From Zetaproteobacteria bacterium (GTDB lineage Bacteria > Pseudomonadota > Zetaproteobacteria > Mariprofundales > Mariprofundaceae), in the NCBI GenBank assembly GCA_003695905.1, contig RFGS01000072.1, positions 1 through 32,603 on the forward strand: a stretch of DNA of 32,603 nucleotides, read 5' to 3'. Positions 17,443 to 26,090 of the stretch are shown here, in pieces. How positions within the stretch are numbered: the first letter of the stretch is position 1; each line of letters begins with the position of its first letter. The notes under the pieces were generated by a model that worked only from the letters and a program-made list of their open reading frames with translations, had not been told where the DNA came from and made no database searches. The position numbers and the translations under genes are program-made.

Positions 17443-18528
17443 ATGCTGACCCGCAGCGACGTTGAGCAGGCTCTACGAACCATCATCGATCCCGATCTTG
17501 GCCGGGACATCGTGAGCCTTGGCTTCGTCAAGAACGTGGAGATTCACGAAGGCAGGGTGCGGGTCACCATTGAGCTGACCACTCCCGCCTGCCCCGTCAA
17601 GGATCGGTTCCGGCAACAAGCCAGCGAGGCCATCAGCTCACTGGATGGTGTTGAACATGTGGATATTGTCATGACCTCGCGCGTTCAAGGCGATGCTCGG
17701 ATACAAAACAGTATCCCGGGAATCGCCCATATCGTGGCCGTCGCCTCCGGCAAGGGTGGTGTGGGCAAGTCGACAACCGCAGTAAACCTGGCCGTGGCAA
17801 TGGCCATGACCGGGGCCAGGGTCGGCCTCTTGGATGCAGACATCTATGGGCCGTCCATTCCGCGCATGATGCGCTTGGCAGATATGAAACCCAAGGTCCA
17901 TGACAAGACCATTGAGCCACTGGAAAATTATGGGGTAAAGACCATGTCCATCGGCTACATGATCCGCGAGGATCAGGCCATGATCTGGCGTGGCCCGATG
18001 GTCTCCGGGGCAGTCATGCAGTTGCTCAATGACGTTGCCTGGGGCGAGCTAGATTACCTGTTCATCGATCTGCCGCCTGGAACGGGCGATATCCACCTGA
18101 CCCTTGCCCAGCGTGTACCCATGAGTGGAGCAATCATTGTTACCACGCCACAGGACATTGCCTTACTTGATGCACGCAAGGCCGTGACCATGTTCGACAA
18201 GGTACATGTGCCCTCCCTGGGGATTGTCGAAAATATGAGCATGTTCGTCTGTCCGCATTGCGGACAGGCTTCACATATTTTTGCCGAGGGCGGAGCAAAA
18301 CGACTGAGCGACGAGGTTGGCGTACCACTCCTCACTCAGATACCTCTGGATATCGACATCAGGATTCATGCCGATGAAGGCACACCCATCACGATAGCGC
18401 GCCCGGACTCAAAGCAGGCCGAATGCTATCACCATCTTGCTGGTGAGGTGGCACGGCGCCTGAGCACCCTGCAGGCAAGGAAAATTGATATCCCGGTCAT
18501 GGAGAGAAAACCGGGAGGAGCCCCCTAA
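17443..18528 (+). CDS. apbC: Fe-S cluster carrier P-loop ATPase ApbC/Mrp (NBP35 family)
   Basis: Start MLTRSDVEQALRTIIDPDLGRDIVSLGFVKNV (DUF59/MIP18-like domain) preceded by AGGAGG; VASGKGGVGKSTTAVNLAVAMA, DADIYGPSIPRMM, DLPPGTGDIHLTLAQ, CPHCGQASHIF. Confidence 0.95.
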   Translation: MLTRSDVEQALRTIIDPDLGRDIVSLGFVKNVEIHEGRVRVTIELTTPACPVKDRFRQQASEAISSLDGVEHVDIVMTSRVQGDARIQNSIPGIAHIVAVASGKGGVGKSTTAVNLAVAMAMTGARVGLLDADIYGPSIPRMMRLADMKPKVHDKTIEPLENYGVKTMSIGYMIREDQAMIWRGPMVSGAVMQLLNDVAWGELDYLFIDLPPGTGDIHLTLAQRVPMSGAIIVTTPQDIALLDARKAVTMFDKVHVPSLGIVENMSMFVCPHCGQASHIFAEGGAKRLSDEVGVPLLTQIPLDIDIRIHADEGTPITIARPDSKQAECYHHLAGEVARRLSTLQARKIDIPVMERKPGGAP

Positions 18529-19295
18529 GGCTTCATACGCCAACCCATGCGCCAGAGCAACCAGCATGCAAGCATGCATAACCCCGTTGCTCCCGCGACC
18601 AAGTCAATGGATGCGTAGGGATCCGTGTCTCCCACGCCGACAAATCCATGACGAAAGCCGTCGATCAGGTAAAAGAATGGATTATAGCGATTGACCTGCT
18701 GCCAGAATGGAGGAAGCTGGGCGACCGAATAGAAAACGCCTGAAAGAAAGGTCAACGGCATGATGACGAAATTGCTGATTAGGGCGATATCATCAAACTT
18801 TTCCGCCCATATGCCGGCAATGATGCCCAGGCCGGCCATGAGCATGCTGCCGCACAGGCCATAGAGCATGACCAAACTGATGGATGACAACGGAATATCC
18901 ACAAAAGCCCACAATGCGGCAAGGATGGCTGCCGCCACGATAAAGGCGCGTACCACTGCGGAGGCGACCAAAGCCAGGATGATTTCCATTGCCGACAACG
19001 GCGCCATGAGCAGATAGATGTGCACGTTCATCACCTTGCCGACAATGATTGAGCTGGAAGTATTGGCAAAAGCATTCTGCAGCATGGCCATCATGACAAG
19101 CCCCGGGATCAGAAAGGTCAGATAGTCCACGCCGAGACCAGGAACGGTTCGCGAACCCATGGCATATCGGAAAATCAACACATAAAGAAGCGCGGTCAAA
19201 GCCGGTGCAACAACGGTTTGCATATGAACCTTGAGAAAGCGCCGTGTTTCCCGCAAGAACAGCGTCCATGCTCCGTATGGATTCAATGAATTCAT
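18525..19295 (-). CDS. ABC-2 type transporter permease (YadH-like)
   Basis: 256-aa ORF with about 6 TM segments; VDYLTFLIPGLVMMAMLQNAFANTSSSIIVGK, FVIMPLTFLSGVFYSVAQLPPFWQ..NRYNPFFYLIDGFRHGF typical of YadH/ABC-2 permeases. Confidence 0.9.
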   Translation of the reverse strand: MNSLNPYGAWTLFLRETRRFLKVHMQTVVAPALTALLYVLIFRYAMGSRTVPGLGVDYLTFLIPGLVMMAMLQNAFANTSSSIIVGKVMNVHIYLLMAPLSAMEIILALVASAVVRAFIVAAAILAALWAFVDIPLSSISLVMLYGLCGSMLMAGLGIIAGIWAEKFDDIALISNFVIMPLTFLSGVFYSVAQLPPFWQQVNRYNPFFYLIDGFRHGFVGVGDTDPYASIDLVAGATGLCMLACWLLWRMGWRMKP

Positions 19296-20245
19296 GACGT
19301 GGATTTTTCCTTGCGGGCATGGCCGGTCAAACGAATAAACACATCTTCGAGATCCTCTTGACGGATCTCGACCTTGCGGGGGATTCCAAGCCTGCTGACA
19401 GCAGCCTCGTAAACCCGATGGAACCCCAAATCCTCTCCCCCCTGCCCACCAAGGTGCAAACAGACACCGCCGGACATGACTCGTGGCCGAAATGCCGACA
19501 AGGCTCTTGCATCAGCCTCGGAAAGTTCGAAGGCATCCCCGTAACCCAGAAACAGATAACGCCCTGCGACCACTTCCATGAGCTCGCGCATCGATCGATC
19601 AGCCACGACCTGCCCTCCATCAATGATGGTCACATGATCACAAAGCTGTTCGGCCTCCTCGAGATAATGCGTGGTTAAGAGAATCGTGGTTCCAGAACGG
19701 TTTAGTTCCCGCATGAACGACCAGAGGCTACGTCGGAGTTCCACATCGACGCCCGCCGTCGGCTCATCCAGTACAACAAGAGCCGGGCGATGCACAAGGG
19801 CCTGAGCCACAAGCAGTCGACGCCGCATACCGCCGGAAAGTTGCCTGGTATTCTTATACGCATGTTCTGCCAGGCCCAGACGCTCAAGCAATTCGCGTAT
19901 CCATGACTCGTCCGGTCTGCATCCGAATAAGCCGCTGGTGATACGCAGGATTTCCACAGGCGAAAAAAACGGGTCAAAAGCCACTTCCTGCGGCACCACA
20001 CCCAGATGACGCTTGCACCAAGAACGTTCACGGAAAACATCCCGGCCCAACATCTTGGCCAGGCCGGATGTTGGACGTACAGTGTCCGCAAGAATGTTGA
20101 TCAGCGTGCTCTTGCCCGCCCCATTTGGCCCCAACAAGGCATGAAAGGCCCCCTGGGCCACCTGTAGGTCCACTCCGGCCAAGGCTGTCTTCCCATTGGC
20201 ATAGACCTTGCGCAGCCCCAGGACCTGTAAAGCAGCTTCATTCAT
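19292..20245 (-). CDS. ABC transporter ATP-binding protein (YadG/CcmA-like)
   Basis: 317-aa ORF: LLGPNGAGKSTLINIL Walker A, QLSGGMRRRLLVAQALVHRPALVVLDEPTAGVD signature and Walker B, LLTTHYLEEAEQLCDHV. ATGA-coupled to the permease. Confidence 0.93.
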   Translation of the reverse strand: MNEAALQVLGLRKVYANGKTALAGVDLQVAQGAFHALLGPNGAGKSTLINILADTVRPTSGLAKMLGRDVFRERSWCKRHLGVVPQEVAFDPFFSPVEILRITSGLFGCRPDESWIRELLERLGLAEHAYKNTRQLSGGMRRRLLVAQALVHRPALVVLDEPTAGVDVELRRSLWSFMRELNRSGTTILLTTHYLEEAEQLCDHVTIIDGGQVVADRSMRELMEVVAGRYLFLGYGDAFELSEADARALSAFRPRVMSGGVCLHLGGQGGEDLGFHRVYEAAVSRLGIPRKVEIRQEDLEDVFIRLTGHARKEKSTS

Positions 20246-20287
20246 GTTGAAGGGAATGAACGCAAGCTGAAATCAGAAGATAGGGTC

Positions 20288-20307
20288 AAAAAGCCCCGTT
20301 CAGGGCT
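20288..20307 (-). terminator. Rho-independent terminator downstream of erpA
   Basis: Minus strand AGCCCT-GAAC-GGGGCT followed by TTTTT; 6-bp stem (one G.U), 4-nt loop, located 12 nt after the erpA stop. Confidence 0.75.
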
Positions 20308-20319
20308 GCCCGGAACAAG

Positions 20320-20685
20320 TCAATAACAACTGTTTGCATTGGCGCAACCACCTGTTTCCGATGGAGTAAAGGACTTGCCGCAGCCACAAGTGGATGCTGC
20401 ATTCGGATTGCGAATGACAAAGGATTCGCCTTGGATGGTCGTTTCGTAATCGATCTCGGCCCCCTTGATCAGGTTCAGGCTCATCGGATCGATCAGCAGC
20501 TTGACCCCTTGGCTCTCAACAACCTCATCATCGCTCTTGATCTGCTCGTCGAAGGTGAACCCATACTGGAAGCCGGAGCAACCTCCGCCGGACACAAAGA
20601 TACGCAAATGAAGCTCGGCGTTTTCCTCCCGTGCTAGCAGCCCCTGAATTTTTTCCGCGGCCCTTTCGGTCAATGTCACAGCCAT
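20320..20685 (-). CDS. erpA: Iron-sulfur cluster insertion protein ErpA (A-type carrier) with extra Cys-containing C-terminal tail
   Basis: 121-aa [62 protein letters not shown] then [25 protein letters not shown] upstream. Confidence 0.93.
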   Translation of the reverse strand: MAVTLTERAAEKIQGLLAREENAELHLRIFVSGGGCSGFQYGFTFDEQIKSDDEVVESQGVKLLIDPMSLNLIKGAEIDYETTIQGESFVIRNPNAASTCGCGKSFTPSETGGCANANSCY

Positions 20686-20721
20686 AGATGATCACCTCGT
20701 CCAGCAAAATACTTGAGCGAA

Positions 20722-20750
20722 ATTATCGGGTATTCGGGCAACCAATGCAA
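20722..20750 (-). promoter_or_regulatory. Candidate sigma70 promoter for erpA
   Basis: Minus strand TTGCAT-N17-GATAAT in the erpA/apbE divergent intergenic region, about 37 nt upstream of the erpA ATG. Confidence 0.45.
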
Positions 20751-20790
20751 GCGGGCTTGCCAACCGTCGCTGGCTGGTGACAATCCACCG

Positions 20791-21780
20791 ATGATGCGCC
20801 GGGTTTGCTGGTCCATAACATTCCTGTTCCTTACCGCCTGCTCCCCTGAGCCAGTTCATGAAACGCGCTTCATGATGGGCACGCTGGTCGAGTTCACGGT
20901 CGAGGGTGTCCCGGGTTCAACGGCCATGAAAGCCATTGCCGATGCTGCCAGTGAAATGACCCGCATCGAGAGCAAGATGACCATCTATGGTCAACGGGAC
21001 AATCCCGTCAAACAGTTCAACCGCACCCCGGTCCGAACGGACTTCACCTTTGACGATGAGCTTGACAGCCTGCTTGGCAAAGCAGTCGACATCGAGACAT
21101 CCAGTGAACATGCGTTCCATCCGGCCCTGGCAGCGCTCAACCGGCTTTGGGGCTTTTCACTGGACCCGCCACCATCCACCCCTCCCAAAAAGGAAGTGAT
21201 TCGACAGTTGCTGCCCCCAGCGAGTTGCCTCAAACGCACAGGGGATCATCGCTGGCAACGCATGACAAGCTCCTGTCAGATTGACCTGGGCGGCATCGCC
21301 AAGGGCTATGCACTTGAGCGCGGCATGGCCCAATTGATCAAACATGGCATCAGACATGCGTTGATTAATGCCGGCGGTGATATCGCCGGAATCGGAAACA
21401 ACAAGGGCAAGCCTTGGCGTATCGGCATCCGTCACCCAAGAAACCCGAACGCCTTGCTGGGCTGGATTTACCTGAATGACCATGAATGCGTGGTGACATC
21501 AGGCGATTACGAACGCTTCTTCCTGCATGGTGGAAAGCGTTATCATCACATACTGGATCCTCAAACGGGATATCCGGCGACAAGGGCGATTAGTGCCACC
21601 GTCATTGCCGACAAAGCCACACTGGCTGACGGATGGAGCACGGCCCTGTTTGTCATGGGGATCCGGGGTCTTGAACGGTTGCAGCAGCAAGGCATGGCAG
21701 CGCTTGTGGTCAAGCCGGATGGAACGCTGGTCATGAACAAGGCCATGCAGAAGCGGTTTCACAGCATCGGACAGCCATAA
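20791..21780 (+). CDS. apbE: FAD:protein FMN transferase ApbE (lipoprotein)
   Basis: Start MMRRVCWSITFLFLTACSPEPVHETRFMMGTLVEFTVEG with lipobox LTAC; IDLGGIAKGYALERGMAQL, ALINAGGDIAGIG, HHILDPQTGYPATRAISATVIADKATLADGWSTALFVMG. Confidence 0.95.
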   Translation: MMRRVCWSITFLFLTACSPEPVHETRFMMGTLVEFTVEGVPGSTAMKAIADAASEMTRIESKMTIYGQRDNPVKQFNRTPVRTDFTFDDELDSLLGKAVDIETSSEHAFHPALAALNRLWGFSLDPPPSTPPKKEVIRQLLPPASCLKRTGDHRWQRMTSSCQIDLGGIAKGYALERGMAQLIKHGIRHALINAGGDIAGIGNNKGKPWRIGIRHPRNPNALLGWIYLNDHECVVTSGDYERFFLHGGKRYHHILDPQTGYPATRAISATVIADKATLADGWSTALFVMGIRGLERLQQQGMAALVVKPDGTLVMNKAMQKRFHSIGQP

Positions 21781-21839
21781 AGACCTTTCCACACTGATGT
21801 ATTTGTAAACGCAAGGTATAAATTAGACCCCTTTTCGCT

Positions 21840-21859
21840 TGCGGGGTTCTGCTCCCGCA
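21840..21859 (+). other. Hairpin in the apbE-pilT intergenic region
   Basis: TGCGGG-gttctgct-CCCGCA, 6-bp perfect stem 28 nt before the pilT ATG; no convincing U-tract follows. Confidence 0.35.
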
Positions 21860-21887
21860 TCTAGTTTATCATTGCTGGGAGGTGTTC

Positions 21888-22940
21888 ATGGATATTGCCG
21901 AACTTCTCGCCTTTACCGTGAAAAACAATGGCTCCGACCTGCATATCTCAGCCGGTGAGCCTCCAATTATCCGTATTCATGGTGACATGATGCCCGTCAA
22001 GCTCCCCCCCCTGAGCGAGCAACAGGTCCAATCCATGATCTACGACATCATGAACGACCGTCAACGCAAGGTGTTCGAGGAACATCTCGAAATCGATTTT
22101 TCATTTGATCTTGGCGGCATTGCGCGTTTCCGCGTCAACTGTTTCCAGCAGCAGCGGGGCATGAGCGGGGTTTTCCGACAGATTCCAAGCAAGATCCTTT
22201 CACTGGATGAACTGGGCTGTCCGGAAATCTTCAAGGACATTGCCATGTGCCCGAGAGGCATCTGCCTGGTGACCGGTCCCACAGGTTCCGGCAAATCCAC
22301 GACCCTGGCGGCCATGATCGATCACCGGAACAACCATGAAAAGGGGCATATTCTGACCATTGAAGATCCCATCGAATTTGTCCACAAATCGAAGAAATGC
22401 CTGATCTCCCAGCGCGAGGTCGGCGCACACACCCATTCGTTTGCCAATGCATTGCGCAGCGCGCTTCGCGAGGATCCGGACGTAATCCTCGTGGGCGAAA
22501 TGCGTGATCTCGAAACCATTTCGCTGGCCCTGACCGCTGCCGAAACCGGGCATATGGTTTTTGGCACGCTGCATACGTCCTCGGCTCCTAAGACGATTGA
22601 CCGCATCATCGATGTATTCCCTGCTGCGGAAAAGGAAATGGTTCGTTCCATGCTTTCGGAGTCGCTGAAGGCAGTGATTTCCCAGACCCTGCTCAAGCGG
22701 GCAGACGGAAGCGGACGCATCGCAGCCCATGAAATCATGACCGGCACCCCTGCTGTGCGCAACCTGATCCGGGAAAACAAGATTCCCCAACTTGTCTCCG
22801 TGCTGCAAACCTCACAGCGCGAGGGCATGAAAACGCTGGACATGGACCTGCAACGCCTCGTCAGAGAGCGGAAAATCACCATAGAGGCAGCACGCGAGAA
22901 GGCTCAAGACAAGTCCCTGTTCAAACCAGTCACAGATTGA
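21888..22940 (+). CDS. pilT: Type IV pilus twitching motility ATPase PilT
   Basis: MDIAELLAFTVKNNGSDLHISAGEPPIIRIHGDM; GPTGSGKSTTLAAMIDHRN Walker A; GEMRDLETISLALTAAETGHMVFGTLHTSSAPKTIDRIIDVFP. RBS GGGAGG. Confidence 0.96.
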   Translation: MDIAELLAFTVKNNGSDLHISAGEPPIIRIHGDMMPVKLPPLSEQQVQSMIYDIMNDRQRKVFEEHLEIDFSFDLGGIARFRVNCFQQQRGMSGVFRQIPSKILSLDELGCPEIFKDIAMCPRGICLVTGPTGSGKSTTLAAMIDHRNNHEKGHILTIEDPIEFVHKSKKCLISQREVGAHTHSFANALRSALREDPDVILVGEMRDLETISLALTAAETGHMVFGTLHTSSAPKTIDRIIDVFPAAEKEMVRSMLSESLKAVISQTLLKRADGSGRIAAHEIMTGTPAVRNLIRENKIPQLVSVLQTSQREGMKTLDMDLQRLVRERKITIEAAREKAQDKSLFKPVTD

Positions 22941-22952
22941 GGTACATCAGAC

Positions 22953-24083
22953 ATGACAGAAACCAAGAACGACCCCATCCAGCAACTGCTGAAGATCATG
23001 GTTGCCAAACAGGCATCCGACCTCTACATCACAGCGTCATTGCCCCCTTCCCTGCGCATCAACGGAGAAGTCCGCCCTATCAATGATATCGCACTCACCC
23101 CGTCCCAGACGGCTGCACTGGCGCATTTCATCATGAACGAAAAACAACGCAGGGAATTTGAAGAAGTGCATGAAATGAACCTCGCCCTTTCTTATCCGAA
23201 CATCGGCCGCTTTCGGGTCAACATCTTCGTACAGCGCAATTCCATAGGCATGGTCATCCGTCAGATCGCAACCGAGGTTCCCACGCTGGAACAATTGCAG
23301 CTTCCCGAGATCTTCAAAGACATCGTCATGAGCAAGCGCGGTCTGGTCATCATGGTCGGCGCAACCAGCAGCGGCAAGTCAACATCCCTGGCTGCAATGG
23401 TCGATTACCGAAACAGCCATCAGGCCGGGCATATCATCACCATTGAAGACCCCATCGAATTCATTCATCAGCACAAGAAGTCCATCGTGACCCAGCGTGA
23501 AGTCGGAACGGATACGCTGGACTTCAAGTATGCCCTGAAGAACACGCTGCGCCAAGCACCCGATGTCATCCTCATTGGTGAGATTCGGGACCGGGAAACC
23601 ATGGAACATGGTCTGACCTTTGCCGAGACCGGACACTTGTGCATGGCCACCTTGCATGCCAACAATGCCAACCAGGGCCTTGAACGCATCATCAACTTTT
23701 TTCCTGAAGAAGCGCACGCCCAGGTGCGTTTGAACTTGGCTATGAACGTGCGAGCCATCCTCTCGCAGCGACTCGTCAAGACAACAGACGGCAAGCGAAC
23801 CGCAGCCGTTGAGATCCTGATCAATACTCCGCGGATCTCCGACCTCATCTTTCGCTGGGACATCCCGGCCATCAAGGAAGCCATGGCCAACGGCGCTAAT
23901 TATGGCATGCAGACCTTCGACCAGCATCTTTTCAAGCTTTGGAAAGAAGGCAGGATCACTGAAGAAGAGGCACTCCGCCATGCCGATTCGATGAACGATG
24001 TACGTCTGAATATCAAGATGTCGAAAGTGGATGGCAAGGCGGAAGAACTCAATGACGACAGCTTGCGGCTGTCTCCATCATAA
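22953..24083 (+). CDS. pilU: PilT/PilU-family twitching ATPase PilU
   Basis: 376-aa ORF: QLLKIMVAKQASDLYITASLPPSLRINGEV; MVGATSSGKSTSLAAMVDYRN; GEIRDRETMEHGLTFAETGHLCMATLHANNANQGLERIINFFPEEA. Confidence 0.95.
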   Translation: MTETKNDPIQQLLKIMVAKQASDLYITASLPPSLRINGEVRPINDIALTPSQTAALAHFIMNEKQRREFEEVHEMNLALSYPNIGRFRVNIFVQRNSIGMVIRQIATEVPTLEQLQLPEIFKDIVMSKRGLVIMVGATSSGKSTSLAAMVDYRNSHQAGHIITIEDPIEFIHQHKKSIVTQREVGTDTLDFKYALKNTLRQAPDVILIGEIRDRETMEHGLTFAETGHLCMATLHANNANQGLERIINFFPEEAHAQVRLNLAMNVRAILSQRLVKTTDGKRTAAVEILINTPRISDLIFRWDIPAIKEAMANGANYGMQTFDQHLFKLWKEGRITEEEALRHADSMNDVRLNIKMSKVDGKAEELNDDSLRLSPS

Positions 24084-24725
24084 ATGCCTGCGGCATGAGC
24101 TGCCAAGATATGGAATGCTCCGGATCGCTTGGCGGATGCGCTCAGCATCCCGCCTCAAGCTCTCCCGGGTATAACCACCCTCCGGTTTTCCGTCCAGGAA
24201 AAAGGGCTGCCCGAAACTGATCCTGGCTTTGCTCCTTCGTAGAAATGGTCTCCAAACGTGGATATGATCGAATGGCCACACGCCCGAAATGCGGAATGGC
24301 ACGATGGGGGCTCCGGTCTCTCTCGCCAGAATGGCTGCTCCCGGAAGAATTCTATGTAGTGGAATCGATGGGTTGGCTTCCCCTTCCGGAAACAGGCACA
24401 GGGCATTGCCCTCACGCAAAATCTCGATTGCTTCACGCAACGCGTGACGATTGGCTCCACCGGGTTGAACAGGAATGGCTCCGACAAGCCTGAAAAGCCA
24501 ACGCAGATACCACATGCCTTCGTAGTATTCTCGAGCCATCAGAAAACACAGCGGTCGATCAACACTGGCCTGCACGATCAACGGATCAAGTCCGCAACGA
24601 TGGTTGCCCACAAGAATCACGGGCCCATCAGGCAGCGGATGCTGCGTGCGCGGAAGACGATGCCAGACCCGGCAAAACCAGCGGTCAAGAAAGCGAAGAA
24701 ACCGATTCGGGCCCCGCTCGCTCAT
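24078..24725 (-). CDS. PlsC-like 1-acyl-sn-glycerol-3-phosphate acyltransferase family protein
   Basis: 215-aa ORF: VGNHRCGLDPL (NHx4D motif), VPFRISG, LFPEGEANPSIPLHRILPGAAILARETGAPIVPF. Confidence 0.87.
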   Translation of the reverse strand: MSERGPNRFLRFLDRWFCRVWHRLPRTQHPLPDGPVILVGNHRCGLDPLIVQASVDRPLCFLMAREYYEGMWYLRWLFRLVGAIPVQPGGANRHALREAIEILREGNALCLFPEGEANPSIPLHRILPGAAILARETGAPIVPFRISGVWPFDHIHVWRPFLRRSKARISFGQPFFLDGKPEGGYTRESLRRDAERIRQAIRSIPYLGSSCRRHL

Positions 24726-26080
24726 ACTCGGAGATCCTGATCATCCTGCGCCAGAAGCGCTCGCATCAGGCCGGCCGCCTTGTGCTCAGTTTCCCGCAAT
24801 TCATGCATTGGATCGGAATCGGCAACAATGCCAGCACCGGCTGCCCAATCAAGTCGGTCAAGGTAATGCCAGAATGTGCGGATCAGAATATTCATATCTG
24901 CACTGCCATCCCAGGCAGAGTAACCGATGCCACCCGTATAGGGACCCCTTCCCTGCGCTTCTAGCTCATGAATGAGCTCCATGCAACGAACCTTCGGACA
25001 GCCCGTGATTGTACCTCCGGGGAACATTGCCCGAAAGACATCAACAAGATTGAGGTCCTCGCGCAGACGACCGCGTACGTTGGACACGATGTGCTGAACC
25101 GTAGCATAGCGTTCGATGCTCATACATTCGTCGACATGCACGCTGCCATGTTCACAGACCCGCCCCAAGTCATTCCTCTCCAGATCAACAAGCATGATGT
25201 GCTCAGCTCGCTCCTTTTCCGAAAGCAGTAATTCCTGCCGTAATGCCTCATCATGTTCGCCCGCTCCCCGCTTTCTCGTGCCAGCGATGGGCCGGGTGGA
25301 AACCCAACCTTCGGTATCGATGTAAAACAAACGTTCGGGGGAGGCCGATAGAATCGTCAGTTCTCCGCGAGGGGCTTGCGGCATATGCAGCCAGGCCGAG
25401 AACGGCGCCGGATTCAAGCGCCGGAGCCGGGCATAAAGGGCGGGCAGCTTCTGCCGATCTTGCCAAGGACAGGACCAGTAACGGGCAATGTTGGCCTGAA
25501 AGATATCTCCCGCTGCAATGTAATCACGGACCCTACAAACAGCCTCGACATAGGACTGCGCGCTGGTCACTTCAGCATGCTGGCCGGATAGCATCGGCCC
25601 CAGCTCCTGGTCTTGCTCCAGCCACCGGCCCATAGACAATAATTCGGACTCGACAAACGCCATGACCGTCGCATTGTCTGCGGCCACATGAATCACCCCA
25701 CCGGGTTCAAAGCAAAGGGAAAAGGCTGGCCTGTGGCGCCAAAGCAAGAGTCCTCCGGGGACGCTTTTCGGTTCTGGGAGACGATCCTCGATCAGGCATG
25801 CCGCCTCATAGGCGGCATACCAGATACTGAATACACAGGGGTTATCTCTATAGCGTTTCCTTGAACGTTCCTCTTCCATCCATCGTTCCAGAAACCGCTC
25901 TCGCTCGATATGGGTTGACGAGGCGGCAAGGCATTCCGTCCCCCCGGCGCTTGAAATTAGGAAACTTCGTCCCGATCCACGCGGATCCTCAAGAAGCGCG
26001 GCAAAGACAGAAGGGCTAAACGAAAAAAGGCCGTGGGCCGAAAGCCCACAGCCGCCTAGTTCGAACCTGCGGTACAGCAC
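24722..26080 (-). CDS. pabB: Chorismate-utilising enzyme, aminodeoxychorismate synthase component I-like (PabB/TrpE family)
   Basis: 452-aa ORF (GTG start): YVEAVCRVRDYIAAGDIFQANIARYWS, SASPERLF, STRPIAGTRKRG, AEHIMLVDLERNDLGRVCEHGSV, VVD..RAMFPGGTITGCPKVRCMELIHELE, GPYTGGIGY. Short N-terminal region and folate-type context suggest PabB; the PIAGT motif leaves ambiguity. Confidence 0.85.
   Translation of the reverse strand: MLYRRFELGGCGLSAHGLFSFSPSVFAALLEDPRGSGRSFLISSAGGTECLAASSTHIERERFLERWMEEERSRKRYRDNPCVFSIWYAAYEAACLIEDRLPEPKSVPGGLLLWRHRPAFSLCFEPGGVIHVAADNATVMAFVESELLSMGRWLEQDQELGPMLSGQHAEVTSAQSYVEAVCRVRDYIAAGDIFQANIARYWSCPWQDRQKLPALYARLRRLNPAPFSAWLHMPQAPRGELTILSASPERLFYIDTEGWVSTRPIAGTRKRGAGEHDEALRQELLLSEKERAEHIMLVDLERNDLGRVCEHGSVHVDECMSIERYATVQHIVSNVRGRLREDLNLVDVFRAMFPGGTITGCPKVRCMELIHELEAQGRGPYTGGIGYSAWDGSADMNILIRTFWHYLDRLDWAAGAGIVADSDPMHELRETEHKAAGLMRALLAQDDQDLRV
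26023..26053 (-). terminator. Strong rho-independent terminator after fabF, embedded in the 5' coding part of pabB
   Basis: Minus strand GGCTGTGGGC-TTTCG-GCCCACGGCC-TTTTTT: 10-bp stem (one G.U), 5-nt loop, six T. Confidence 0.85.
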
Positions 26081-26090
26081 AGGACAACGA

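Noticed and set aside
22200-22882. Minus-strand ORFs of 186-202 aa inside pilT
   Set aside because: Antisense shadow ORFs of a clear PilT gene.
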